From Nothopassalora personata (lineage: Eukaryota; Ascomycota; Dothideomycetes; Mycosphaerellales; Mycosphaerellaceae): a stretch of 64,000 nucleotides of DNA. Below the pieces are notes generated by a model, which was not told the DNA's origin, searched no databases, and was given only the letters and a program-made list of their open reading frames with translations. Positions 43,311 to 56,700 of the stretch are shown here, piece after piece (within the stretch, counting starts at the first letter, position 1; each line of letters starts with the position of its first letter). The position numbers were made by a program, and so were the translations under genes. Where the stretch lies: positions 1,240,001 to 1,304,000 of the forward strand of contig CM066293.1 of the NCBI GenBank assembly GCA_033816765.1, in the 5' to 3' direction.

Positions 43311-43790
43311 CTGGAGACGTGTTAAAGCTGTTTCTCGCCCGCGCGCGCGCAGAGCTCTCTGGTCTGTTTCTGTTTGGGGAGCTCTGGTTGACGCATGACC
43401 TACATGGTTGCGGTCGATCAAGGGATCGTTTCAGTTACCCAGTAAGTGATCGGTGACAACAACGTCGTTTCGGACGAGACGGGTCTGTTCGAGCACTCCA
43501 AGAAGTGATCGAGAGTCAAGAGAGCTTATTATTATCGTGTACAAACAGCTCCACGATGTGAATGACGACGTTCCGAGGCTTGCTTTACGGCCATACGTCA
43601 TATAAGAGGTGCACCTGACATTCAGGCGTTAACGCCTAAGGCACAAAGAGAGACGCGAGTGGTGCATTACAAGTCAGCTTCCACCTCTCCCGGCATCATG
43701 TATAACAACAGATATCCTTTCACAAGCCATAGCACACATCAGAGACGTCGTTCGCATCGTACCCCGTCCATCCTCCGATATCCTCATTGA
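43311..43790. other. PIL1 upstream region
   Basis: 480 bases with the PIL1 promoter and its unplaced first exon. It includes a short CG alternation near 43340-43350. No other gene is visible. Confidence 0.5.
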
Positions 43791-44006
43791 TCACCGCACA
43801 ATCCTCCGGCTCGTCTTGCGATACACCTCCCTCGAGCTTCTCGGGTGACTTTCATACGAGCTTCGATAACTGACCGGGCCGCTCGTTCTCTTGACATAGA
43901 CCGCGCTGTTCCGCCGTCCGCCGTGGTAGTTGGAGACGGGTCTTGGTGCCAGGTATTCGCGTTCGCGGTAGATGGCCTCGCGTCGTGGGGAGCTGACGAA
44001 GCACAT
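43791..44006 (-). CDS. Small basic hypothetical protein (71 aa)
   Basis: Unrecognised. ATG at 44006 within a longer open frame; the start is chosen because composition changes there. It begins MCFVSSPRR and is rich in Arg, Ser and Tyr (AIYREREYL, RSSYESHPRSSREVYRKTSR), without signal peptide or hydrophobic segment. Short Arg/Tyr-rich proteins beginning MC are plausible in ascomycetes, but I cannot name a family. It sits between PIL1 and the giant gene on the same strand. A chance frame is the alternative. Confidence 0.45.
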   Translation of the reverse strand: MCFVSSPRREAIYREREYLAPRPVSNYHGGRRNSAVYVKRTSGPVSYRSSYESHPRSSREVYRKTSRRIVR

Positions 44007-44701
44007 GTTGAATCTGGTCGGATGTGCGGATGCCTTTGGATTTGATGCATGTAGATGCTGGAGTGCTGATGCTCTTAAGCTGATGCTCTCAAGTCGCACG
44101 AGGAGCAGCAGCTGGTCTTTGGATAATGCGCGACAGCCCTTCAAGTGCTTCGTATGTACTGCTCGGCTGGGCTGTGCGTGCAACCGAGTCAACCTCAAAC
44201 ACTGCCTGAGATCTGGGAAAACTTGGACGAAGGAACAGAGACCAAGAAGGAGAGGGCTGGCGTAGTGGCATCTATACTTATCATCTGCCTTACATCTGAG
44301 GCCGCCGGCAAGGTGGGACGCAGACGGAAGAAATGCCTTCACATTTCCCGAATCTCACGTCAAGCTCCATCCTAGAAACGACGGTCGGGTGATGTCACTC
44401 CGACGCTGCATCAAAGCCAAGTGTGCAAGGACTGCCCTTTCACATGGGACAGCTCGCTGCAGCACTACCAAGAAAGTTCTGGGTACGATCTGTATACAGG
44501 CGTGCATGCAGTCAGCTTTTGGTTCCACACCAACTCTGCGGCAGTTCTCGCAAGTGGTGAACAAGTGACTTAAAGTACATGATGTAATTTGTTGAATATA
44601 CACTATGATCATACTGCTCTGTGGTGCATGCGCTTGTCCTTAAACGCCATGGCTGGAAGTCATAACTCATCACCTTCTTCTCCAAACGCCATGGAACCCC
44701 C
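44007..44701. other. Intergenic region downstream of the giant gene
   Basis: 695 bases holding the 3'UTR of the giant gene and the upstream flank of the small basic gene. The in-frame upstream extension of the small protein (to 44342) has no conserved look. Nothing else is seen. Confidence 0.5.
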
Positions 44702-47700
44702 TCAAAATCCAACACTGCCTGGTGCTTCACTAACCAGACTGTGCTTACTCTGTCTGCTCCTGATGGGATCATCAATCTCCATTGCGCCAGACATGACTCT
44801 CACGACTCTCTTGCCTTTGCCTCCGTCGTTCTGGACCAGAACCTGGGCGGGGCACACAACAATTTCCTCCTCTCCTTCACCATAGTCATCGCCCTTCTTC
44901 ACTACGAGAGGGAAGAGGACGATCTTCACAACCGCATGCTCAGCGGCAAGCTCTTCGTTGGAGCTGAAGAAGCCAGAGCGCTCATTCATGAGCGAGGCAT
45001 TGAAGTGGACCTTGCGCACAAGGTCGCCGTTGGTGTCGTACTCTGGCTGCAGCGGAGGCAGCATGATGTATTCTGCACGCTGAGTGCGCATTTCGATCGA
45101 CAAGTCAACTGCGATGTGGATGACCTTCTGCAAAGAAGACAAGAGCTGCTGCTCCGAATTCGAAGGTGGTGGCAGCAACGAGCACAGTACGCCGAAGATC
45201 TCGTGACACACTGCTTCTGTGTCCAAGGTGCACTGTTTGTCGAACGAGGGTCTCTTGGCAAGAAGGGTAAGTGTGGTAGCGCGCCAGTGGGACACCGCAC
45301 GTGGTGGTCCAACCTCTGCAAGAAGCTTCTCCAGAGCTTTCAGCTTTTGTCGCTGTTCACGGTCCATGCCGAAAAGGTAGCGCGTGAAGACGTACTCCCA
45401 TACCATGGTCATGACCACGGACATAAAGACGTCTCTTCTGCGTACACGATCGCCGAGCAGCTTGTCGACATCCGAGCCATCCAGAATGGCATTGTCGAGG
45501 CGAGCCTCAATCTTGTCGTCATTCAGATCGGTCGAAAGACGGCAGATACGATTGTCGGAGAGTTTCGAGAAGCGAAGCACCCATTGCTGAACATGCTGGC
45601 ACAGCTTCTGACACGAGCCATCAAAGTAATCCTCATCTCGTTGGTTGAGCCAATCGCTTGACTTTGACGACTGGATCTGCACTTGCAAGGCGCGAATCTG
45701 TTCGCCAGCGATATCAAGCTGTTCACGAAGTCGGAGGATCTCGGCGTTCTTGTCTGCCAGAGCAGTAGCGATCTCTGCTTCGACAATATCCTTCATGCCG
45801 GAAGTGATTCTGCCATGTTCGCTGCGCATACTTTCGAGCTCTCGCGCGGCTGATTGCCATTGCTCGTGCGCCTGAGCATGTTCGTTTTGGAGTGTGGCGT
45901 AACGTCCGTTGGTGTCGTCAACAAGGTTCCTGTTAGCTTCGGTGAGGCCACCATTGATCTCAGTCAGTCGTGCCACTTCTTCTTGCAATGGCTGGAGCAT
46001 GGCTTTGATCGCGCTGATCTCGTGGTCCTTTTGTTGAAGTTGCTGATCCCGCGCAGCCAGTGCTTCCTGCAGTGCTTTACCGTTGACTTCGCGAGCAGCA
46101 TCGTTAGTTTGCTCGGCATATTCGCGCGCTTCCCGCAGAGCACGATTCTCTGCTGCTAATTGTCCCAGCTGCGACTCAAGATCTGTGATGTGCATGCTCT
46201 GGCGCTTCCGCACGCTCGGCGGTCGCGTCGGTGAGACTTGCGACTGTTGCGCATCGCCGTAACCCTGCTGCGTATGATTAGCAGCGATATCATCGATGGG
46301 TCGCATTCGACTTACGAAAACATCATCATTCAGGTCCATTGCGCGCGAGGCGCTGTCGGTCATCAGCTCATCGTCGTTGGGCGGTGGTGTCGGCGGAGCT
46401 TCGAAGGGAATTGTTTTGGGTGAGTCTCGAGCGCCAACAGCCGATCCCGTCGTCGATCCGTCGCCCCGCCGGCTAGCGGCCCGCAGGTCACCTGATAGGC
46501 TTGTTCGCCTGAGTGATGGAGTCGAGCTGCGATTTGATGTCCGACTGTACGATCGCCGCTCTTGGGGTGACTTGTAGTGCGTGCCACTGTTGGTTGATCG
46601 GTTGCTGACGACGCTGGGTGAGCGAGGATCTGGCAACGCTGCTCTTGAGTGTCTGTGGCCGAGATGTCGATCGATGTGCACTGTATCCGTCTGCTCATCG
46701 ATGTCTGGCCATGAAAGGCGATTGATGAGCGTGTCTGTGGAAAGTGGATTACTTGTCGACCTTGCATGCGTTGCAGGAATGTTCACAGATGGTCGCACCG
46801 ATGGCGACAGTGCTTGCTCTCGTGCGCGCATGCCCTGCGGTGTCTCCGCGCGATTGACAGCTTTGATGTGCTCTGGTCCGCCCAAATCGGTCTTCGACTT
46901 GCCGCGCTTGCTCGTTGGACGCTCTTCTGGAATTGAGTCCAAAGCCAATCTCGGGCTCATAGGACCACTGACTGGTGAGAGTGCTGAGCGCTCCCGACCA
47001 GTATCGGGGTTTGCACTATCTGGCGAGAACATGGCACGCGTGGCTGAGCTGTCTCCACTATGGTGAGGTTCGCTGGCTCTTGGACTCACAGACTTGAAGT
47101 AGTCGTGATCCTCCGGCCTTTGCGGCGTGACTGCATTTGCCTTGTGCGAGTTGATGCTGCGAGAGCTTTGTTCGCCGCTGGAGGCCAGTCCGTCAGGCGG
47201 AGTTTGGAAGAGGTACGACACACGATCCTTGCTTGTCGGCTTCAGTGGCGTTTCTGCACTAGGTGTTGGAGAACGTGTTTCTGAAGAGTGCCGTTGATCG
47301 TCACCGCTTCGCCTCTTGGGATTCTTGATCTCCCAAGAGTCCTCCGGGCTAGTCGCTAGCTTGAGAGGCTCCAGAGATCGCCTCTCCCGAAGGCTGTCCT
47401 TGGAGGGAGATTCGCGAGGTGACGAGCTGGTGTGTACAATGTCCGGAACCTCGCGGCTGCTTCTTGATGCTCGCTGAGGTGATCGTGTGCCTTCCTGATA
47501 CCCACTATCTCGAATTTGCTGGTGCTGGTGGTTATCTAGGGATTTAGGACCGTAATCAGCCTTCTTCGGATCATCCAACGCATCGAAAGACCAGGATGGA
47601 TCTTGCTTGGCTGATTCAAGGATCGATTTGGAAGCCTCCTGGCGTGCCTTTCTCTCGCGCGCTGCTGCTGCAACGACAGCTGCCATACCAGCTGTACCAA

Positions 47701-50700
47701 ATTCAGGTCTTGGCTCGTTGAATACTTCAGTACTTGGCTTCCCGTCGTCCGTGGAGCGCTCTTCGGGCTTGGGCTTGGGCGGAATGCGCCTCTTGACGCG
47801 CTCGCCGAATATGCTGTGAGATGGAGCAGAGCTGGTAGGTCTCACTTGCTCTGCTGGTATTGCGACCTCAGTGCCAGGTTGTTTTTTGGCCGTCAGTTGC
47901 CGCGTGGTCTCGTCGAGGGTCGATTGTGGAGATAGAATGTCGTCTTTCGTGATTGTCGCTGACAGACCTTCGCTCTCGGAAACCATGGCAGACTGTTCGG
48001 TGGCACTTTCCGGATTGTCAGAAAGACCAGCAGCTCTGGCGGCGCCCCTGAGCTTCTTCTGCTTGCGCTTGTTCTTCCTGTACTCTTTATACTGTCGATC
48101 CATCTCGTCCATGTCCAGCTCGTCGCGGCCTACACTCAGAATGTTGACAGGCTGCGGCTCTTCTTGACTACCTGCTGGTTGTGCCATGTCTGCCTCTGCT
48201 ACTGCAGTGTGAGATGCAGGTGTAGTCGGTAGTAGAGAGTCTGGTAAGTCGCTCTCGATAGTAGACTTCTCTCTTGTCAGCTCGTGCAGGGGCTCGGCGG
48301 GCTCCGTCTCAGGCCCTGGAACAGCCTGTCCAGTCGGTGTCTCGCTGTACCGATCTACTTGAGATCTCTTGCCCTTCGTGCCCTTTTTGCGCTTGGAAGT
48401 TGTGGAAGAGAACTCATCTGGATCTTCGACACCACCCTTCGATGATTGATCGTTGCTTGAAGCAAGAACTTTCTCAAGCAGTGCAGGGTCAAAGCCTGTA
48501 CCTTGCAGACTCTGACTTACGGCATTTTCAAAGTCGTCGGCAGGCACGCTGTCAGCAGCCACATCGGTTTCAGGGCTTACTTGCTCGGCTGCAGGAGATT
48601 CAGAGGTCTCGCTCAGCTTCTTGTTCCTCTTACCCTTCTTGCGCTTATTCGTTGTGGCGGAGAACACTTCATCAGGGTCAGCTTCAGGTATCATCCCTGA
48701 TGGCGATGCTCGTCGCTGGAAGACTGGATCGTTGATGACCATGTCGGGATTGAAGCCACTGTCGGCGAGACCTGCAGCTACAGTAGCGGTAAAGTCTATG
48801 TCCTGTGATGGATGGCGTGGCGAGGTCGCCCTTGGCTCGTCCGCAGGCGTGGCTCGAGTAACCTCATGATCAGCCGACATGTCTGCAGCCTCGCGTTCTC
48901 CATTGGCTTTGGCGTGGTTGACCACAGACAGATCGGTGCCCTGGCCTTCGAGGTTGGCCGCGCGCGAGGAGTCGTCAACGATGCCAGCAGTCTCTGGCTG
49001 TTCTCTAAGAATTTCAAGAGATCGCGGAGAGAGCGCATCATCGACGCTGTCTACGACGATATCGCGACCATCGACCCCCTCGGGTATTGCTGGTGGATCC
49101 TCCTCGTTCACGGCTTGTGCCACCTGTTGTCCGAGCGTGAGATCTGGTGCTGGGGCAAAGTCCTTGATTTCGGTACTGGCTAGCACGGGTGGTTCGTTGG
49201 TGTCTGCGATTGGGGTGGCAGTGCCGCTCTTTTTGGCCTTCTTCTTGTCCCTCTTCGACTTATTTGACGAGAGGCCTGCCCATTCGTCTTCCTCTGGCTT
49301 GCTCTCTGCGGCCTCGGACGCAACTACGCCAGCAAGTGCTGCCGTTGCGACCGCTGCTGCGCCCAGAGACGCACCATGATCAGGTTCGGCCGAGTCAGTA
49401 TTCCTCGGTACCTCGCTTATCTGCTCCGGCTGAAAGTCGTCTGCAACGGAGGCGCGCGCTTTCGCTCTCTTCTTGTCCTTCTTACTCCTTTTGGCAGTGA
49501 ACAAGGCATCGCTCTCTTGTTCCTCGACTGCCGATGTCTTGTCTTCTGCCGCCGCAATAGTTTCTGGAGATACGCTGGACTCATTTGCTTCGACCTGCTC
49601 AGCAAGTTGCTGTGCCTGTTGCTCTATTGTGGCATCCTTGGGCTCGGCAACGCTTAAATCTTCCAAATCTCTGCTGACGCTCTCTTGCTCCTGTGGGGCT
49701 TCGACAGACATTTCTGTTTCACCAGCAATCTCTGCCGGACCGACCAGCTCAGCTGTCGACTCCGAATTTGGTACGACATCCGGGTCATCACTCCTGCTTG
49801 GCTGCTCCTCTTCGTCCCAAGCAAGAACTTGCTTGCCCTTTTTGGCCTTCTTTACTGTCTTGGCTTTGGTAGGAAAAGCCCAGACATCAGAGAATTCTGC
49901 TTCAGTTGGGTCTTGCGAATCAATCGGGGTTCGCGGGGCGGCAGAGTCGAGGGCATCCACAGAATTTGGTGACTCGTGGCTTGGCGTCGCATCAGCGCCA
50001 GTATCTTTGTCAAGCTCATCGAAAACATCGAGCTGACTTTTCTTGCCAGCCTTCGGAGCAGCCCAGTCATCGTCCATGGCAGCGCTGTCTTGTTGCGTAG
50101 GCATCGCGTCGTTCTGCACGAGTGTTGGTTCAGCGGCTGTTGCTGATTGCGTCACCTCGTCCACAGGCGCAGTATCAATGGGATCGTGGAAGGCCCTCTC
50201 AATGTCAACATCTGCAGTAGATTCGGCAACAGGGGTGTTTGCCCAAAGATCCTGTGCCTCCGACTTCTTATTCTTCGTGGACTTCTTTTTGCTGCCGCGT
50301 TGAGTTCCCCAAAGATCCGCTTCATCGCTCTGCTCCAGTGCTGGGTCGAGCGTTGCAGGTGTAGTCATGGTCTCACCGACTGTGTAAGTATCTCTAGGTT
50401 GCGCGACATCCACACTACCGCTCGGCGTTTCTTCCTGGCTGATATCTAATGCAGCTAACGCATGAGCTGGGGCGACGGCTCCGCTAGTGTCATCGTCTTG
50501 CGGAAGCGTATCAGGCGTCTCCATCGCTGCATCTCCGCTCGCAGCCAAGGGTTGCTGATTCACAGGCGAGTCTGCTTCGAAAGCTGACGTTCCGTTGCTG
50601 GAGGTGATGCCAGCCGAAGGGCCCTTTTTGCCATTCTTCTTCTTGCCTTTCTTTGAACCAGGCGTGAAAGAGCTTCTGGCGTCTTCCGTCGATTCATCGA

Positions 50701-53700
50701 ACAAGTCTTGCACTGCAGCGGTGTCTTCATGAGTTGCAATCTCCTCATCGGCCCAGACATCGTCGAACGTGTCGTGGACAGGGCCTTCATGGTCGTCTGC
50801 GTAGCCAGTCTGAGCTTCAACTGCAGTGTGAACCTGGTCGTTCACAATGGAAAAAGGCTCAAGGGGCACGCCCTCGAGGTCACGTGCGGTGCTGGACTCA
50901 ACATCGCCAGAAGGTCGTGCCAGATCTACAGCGGGTGATGAGGATTGCAGGTCGACATCCTCCGCAAGCGGAGTAGTGCCAGCAGTACCTGATCTCTTCT
51001 TATTCTTCTTGCCCTTCTTATTCGAGCCCTGGGTATCCCAGATGTCCTGTGGTTCTTCTTGGACACTCTGATCGACAGATGCAGCATGAGTTTCGACATG
51101 GAGGTCTTGTTCCTCCTTGACATCGTTCGTTGAAGGCTCGAGAACCTGGTCCAGATCGCGTAATTGTTCCCTCTCGCTCAAGGGTGTTTCCGCAGGTTCA
51201 AGGTCGGCTATTGGCGCTTCAGCGGCCTGATCAATCACATACGGCGCCTCCGCCGCGGGCAAAGAAGTCTCGAGTACAAGATCGGCAGCCTCGGTGGCAG
51301 GTGTCACGACGTCTGAGCCTGACTTCTTTCCTTTCTTGCCCTTTTTCTTCTTCGAGGCAGGTGCCGCCCAGAGATCGTCTTCCACGATCGTATCTGCAGA
51401 GACAGCCATTCCTTGGGAAGGCAACGTTTGCTCCTCCAAGGCCTTCTTATCTTCCCGCTCAACCCCAGCAGCCCTTTCTGCTGAAGTGATACTGTCTTCC
51501 ACCGCCTCAACAGTCGGTTGCTCCTGTCCGATGGTCTTGGTCTTTCTGCCTTTCTTGCCCTTCTTCTTCGAGCCTGATGCCCAGACGAAGTCATCTTGCG
51601 TCTTATCGTCGTCTTTCGTGAGTTCATCAGGTTGAGGTACTGTGCTTGCAACAGGTTGAGGCCCGGGAGATTCAGGCTCTGGAGAAAGCACCTGCTCCTC
51701 AGCAGGTATGAATTGCCGAGGCTCAGTCGCCGGAAGATCTTCCACAACCCCAACGCTCTTCTCGGGAACTTCTGATTCTGGAGCAGGAGTCGCAGGTGTG
51801 CTTGAAATCGATTTCTTCACTTTCTTCGACTTCTTCTTCGATGTTGTCGAAAAGCCCCACGATTCATCTCGAGGGTCATCATTGGACACTCCCGCCGTCT
51901 CCCTAGTCGGATCGCGCTGTGATTCTTCTTGTGGCAAGTTGGTAGCCTCGATGTTTGGCTCAGAAGTCGGATGCTCCGATTCGACGGCTGGTGGGGCGGA
52001 ACTGTCTTCACTGACATCCATCGAAGCCTCAGCCTGGTCCTGCTTGCCCTGCTTGCCCTTCTTCTTTTTATTAAAGCTAGGAGCCCAAGAAAGGTCGTCG
52101 TCTTGCTCTGCCGCTGGCGTAGGTAATTGATTTTCGCTAGCGGCGGGGAGGATTAGGTCTTCGGCGGAAGACTCAAAAGGTACACTGGCTTCGGCAGTGC
52201 CATCCTCGACGTCTTGCTGACTCGTCTCGGGTTCGGCGACAGATGGAGGTTCCTCGAGGACAGGCGGACTGCCGGGCCCTGACTGTCGAAACTTCTTCCC
52301 CTTCTTGCCCTTCGACTTGGAACCCGAAGCGCGGGCAAATTCATTCTGAGGCTGATCTTGAGGTGTCGAAGACGGCAGCTCGGCTGCAGGCTGATAGTCA
52401 TTCTCTGGCGCTGCGGCTTGCATCGCTGCATCGGGCTTGTCATTGCTCTCGGTAGTCTCAAGAGCTCCAGCTTCAGACTGATGAGCATGGAGTTCGTCCA
52501 GTTTGACATCATTTGAGCTTTGTACGGTCTCTTTGGCTCCGGCGCCTAGAGTTCCGTCAATATTGGCAGCTGAAGAAAGCTCTTCCATCTCCGGCTCAAG
52601 GTCCCAAAGAGACTGCTGTAGCTTCTTCTTCTTCTTGTCTTTCTTGCTTTGCTTCCGCGAAAGAGTTGGCTTGAACTCGTCCTCGATCGGTGCGTCCACC
52701 AATGGCTCAACGGCAGTATCAAGATCATCCTCGACGAGGTCCGTTGCGGGCTCTTTGTCTGCAGTTTTGTTTGCAGAGTCTGCAGTTTCTAGCTTCTCGG
52801 TAGCTTCCTCGAGGGGCCCGTCTGTCTGCGATTGCTGCTCTTGTCGAACTTCCGCTGGAGTGGTCTCCAATTCCTCTGATTCTGGCTCTTCATCGCGCTG
52901 ATGCTTTTTCTTCTTCTTGTCCTTCTTGCTTTGCTTGCGCGACATACTTGACTTGAACTCGTCCTCGATCGGAAGCTCGACCGCTGGAGCCATTGAAGGA
53001 TCCGAGCTTTCTCTGATACCTAGACTTGGCACTTCGGTAAATGCTTCGCTCGAGCGTTCGATGTCCTTGACATTTTTGAAGAGTTCCCCGTCGGCTGCTG
53101 GCGGGGTGTTCGGTGCCTGCTCTTCAGAATGTGCAGAAGAAAATGGCTCCTCGGGTGTAAGATTATCGAGCTGCTGAAAAAGCTTCTTCTTCTTGTCTTT
53201 CTTACTCTGCTTGCGCGAAAGAGCAGGCTTGAATTCCTCATCGATGGGCGCGTCGACGAGTGGCTCTGCAGCCTGCAGAGAAGTAATCTCAGATATGTCA
53301 CGAGTGCCTTCTGCAGCTGGCTGGTCAACAGTGTAATCCGCCTCGGACGGCATTACGTTCTCGCCAGCCTGCTCTGAGGCAGACACATCGACGTTGGTTC
53401 CCATGATCTCATCATCCTCTTTCGGCGAAGACACAGGCTCTGCAGCGTCCCAACTGAAGGTCTGCCGTTTCTTCTTCTTCTTGGTCTTCTTCGGTGAAAA
53501 AGATGCAGAGTCATCCACCTCTTGCGCAGCTTCAGCAATTGGTGGCTGTTGGTTCTCTTCGATGGCAACCACATCTGGAGTAGAATGGAGTCCTACGCTA
53601 GGCACTTCAGAGCTCTCTGCTGCGGCTTGCGCGGTTTGGACATCTGTCTCATACTGTGGACCTGGTTCCGATTCAGGCTCAGGATCTTCCCAGGCAAGAT

Positions 53701-56700
53701 TTGACTGCTTCTTCTTCTTCTTCTTCTTGTCCTTCTTGGCTTGCTTTGATGAGATTGTAGCCAATAAGTCATCTTGAGGGACTTCCACGGCTGTTTCTCC
53801 AGCTGTTGCTTCGGCGATGAATTCCTGTGGCTTATGATCATCAATTTGCTCTGCCATAGCAGGGAAGTCAGACTCAAGACCATCACCAAGAGGCTCAGAG
53901 GCCGACACAGCAGTTTCAACGTCTGGTTCCACCCACTTCACAGCGGACTTCCTCTTCTTCTTGTCTTTCTTGGACTTTTTGAAGGTACTGACGACTGCAA
54001 AACCATCTGTCAGCTCACTGGTCTCTCCCAAGCCACGATTTTCATCTTCTTTCAGAGGCTCAAGAGATGTCTCTGCTTGTTCGACCTGCTGCACTAGCAC
54101 GGGGACATCTGCATTGCTGGTGTCAACGGCAGTCTCACCGACTAGCTCAGTCGCTGGCTCGTCGTGCGACTCTGGCATCGAAGTGCTTGTTATAGACTCT
54201 TGGTCAGGAGTGTCCCAATCGAAGGCTGCCGACTTTCTCCTCTTCTTGCTCTTCTTGGAAGATTTAGCCGGAGCGAAGTCATCTGCCGCTTCCTCAGCCA
54301 CAGGCTTTGACGTATTGTCGCTGTCGGAAATCAAAGGTGGCGTTGTAGTTTCAGGAAAAGCACTGATATCCTGTGCGCCTATCAAGCCGAGGTCGACAGC
54401 TTCGCGAGCTGATATAGGCTCCTTGATCGTAATGCCAGCATCGATTGCTGTCGTATCTTGCGCTCCCACTGGACCAAGGTCAACATTCTCGTGGGTTGGA
54501 ACAAAGTCTTCGGTCCCTCTGTGAACCTCAAAGGCAGAGGTGTCTTGAGCACCAACTGACCCAAGGTCAATCTGATCCTGAGCGGTCATGGAATTCTTTG
54601 CTGAAGCATTTGCATCGAAAGCTGTCATTTCCTGCGCGCCCACTGGTCCAAGGTCAAGGGACTTTCCAGAAGGCTGCTCTGGATTGGCCGGAGAATTATC
54701 ATTAAGGCTTGCCCAGTCGAAGCTCTGCTGCTGCTGCTGCTTCTTGTTCTTCTTGCCCTTCTTTGCAGAGACGGTTTCGAAAGTGCTGAAAGGTTCGGTG
54801 GCGGCTGGGAGATCTTGCTGCATGGTCCGCTCTTGACCTGGCTGAATATTGGCCTGGGCATCTTCGAAAGTCTCCTGCTCACTCGCGTCGACGAAAGCAG
54901 CCTCATCGGCAGATGCTCTCCTCGATTGGGATGCAGTCGCAGTCGCGGACTCCTGCGGTGTCTCCAGCTCAGCCTCGAAGGCTCCTGCGGACTTTTTCTT
55001 TTTCTTGTCTTTCTTGCTCTTCTTGCCAGAGACAAAGGGAATATCTTCTTCCACCGCAGGCTCTGGCCCCGAGACAATGGTGGCCTCTGGTTCGGCGCTC
55101 GCGATATCATGCTCTGGCTGAGGAGCATCGACTTCGTGAGACCCTTCCGCATCGACGAAAGCACTTTCATCCATTGACATCCGTCGCGAAGCAGAAGTGC
55201 TTTCAGCACGTGATGAAGGCTCAGAAGTCTCGGCTTGCGACGCATTCTTCTTGTTCTTCCTGCCCTTCTTTTTTGTCTTCGTTGTCGGGGGAAAGTTATC
55301 CGCAACAGTTCGCTCGAATTCTTGAGAAAAGGGCTTGGGTTCGACAGCCGTCTGTAACACATCGATATCGGTCACGCCATCAGGGCCCAGCTTATGCTGT
55401 GGTGCGGCGACAGGGGCTTGCTCACTCGGGGATTTGGCAGCTTCATTGTGGAAGGTAGCGATATTGCTGGCACCGACAGGACCAAGAACGACCTCTGGGA
55501 TAACAGCAGCTTCCTGCACATTCGAAGACCCGAGAATTGGAGTCTCTTCATTGACCACTGTATCTTGAGCAGGCGACTCTTCGCTCGACTGTAGCTCCGC
55601 GCCAAAGGCGTCCCACGAAGCAGACTGTCTGTTCTTGTCTTTCTTCGCCTTCTTCCTAGACTTCTTGTCGACAGCCTCACTAACGCCGATTGCGGCTGCG
55701 GCTGCGCCCAGGCCTGCGACAATTGCTACACCACTGACGGACGATTCTTGTACTGGCTTAGTCGCTTCCCGGAGATCTTTGGGCGTCTGCTGCTCGGACG
55801 GGTTCGCAGAAGCGTCCTCAGGCCAAAATGACGACTTGTTCTTTTTGCTCTTCTTGCCTTTCTTCTTTGGTCCCGCAGGCTCGAAGGCAGCGTCTTCTGA
55901 ATCAACACGTGGTTCCTCAATCAGTGGTGCCACAGAGGAGGGCCCCGCAGTCATAAAGTCCTGGAAAGCATGTGCTTGAGTATCTTGCCAATTCGCACTA
56001 GTACCCTGCGCAAGCTGATTGAAGTCGTGGATATCAAAGCTGATCTGTGTTGGCGCAGGAGTTCCATCGTTCCTAGCAGAGGCTTCTACAAGCCAAGGTT
56101 GCGCATCATGTCCGGCATCGTCCTTTTCGACGGCGGTTAGCGGCTCTTCTTGGACATCTGCCGATTCGCGGCTACTGCGAGCGTCGGTGTTTGTGTCGAG
56201 TAGCAGTTGCTGCTCTGAAAGTGGCTCACTCGGCTCTTCCTCCCAGAGCATAGCTTTCTTCTCCTTCTTTTTGTCCTTCTTGGACTGCTTCCGCATAAGC
56301 TTGGGTGCCGGGACTGGCTCTGACAACGGCGGCTCGACAGCCTCGACGTTGCGTTGCTCGATCACAAGCGGAGCGGGCTCTGCCTTAGCAATTGGAAGCT
56401 TGTAGGAATTAGCAGGGCGCTGCTCATCCTCCTTCGAAACAGCATCACCCAGCCCGCGCTCAGTGCCATCCTCAGCAGGCGTGGGAGCAGCCATGAACGG
56501 TGTTGCTACTGCACTCCCGCTTCCAGATATTGATTCGCTCTGTTCTGCCGACGCGCGGGAGAAGAAGTCCCGATAGCTTGGCAGAGTATGAGCGGCAACA
56601 GATGGGAAGATGCGATCCTCTTTCTTCTGCTCGTCGTCTCCGGAACGAGGACTCGCATCGAGAAATGTATCTGTGCCGCGTCGGTCGGAGGACCAAGTCC

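Noticed and set aside
44741..45661. 306-codon plus-strand frame opposite the end of the giant gene
   Set aside because: It is the antisense of the conserved C-terminal domain; no motif of its own, and the minus-strand protein is clearly real.
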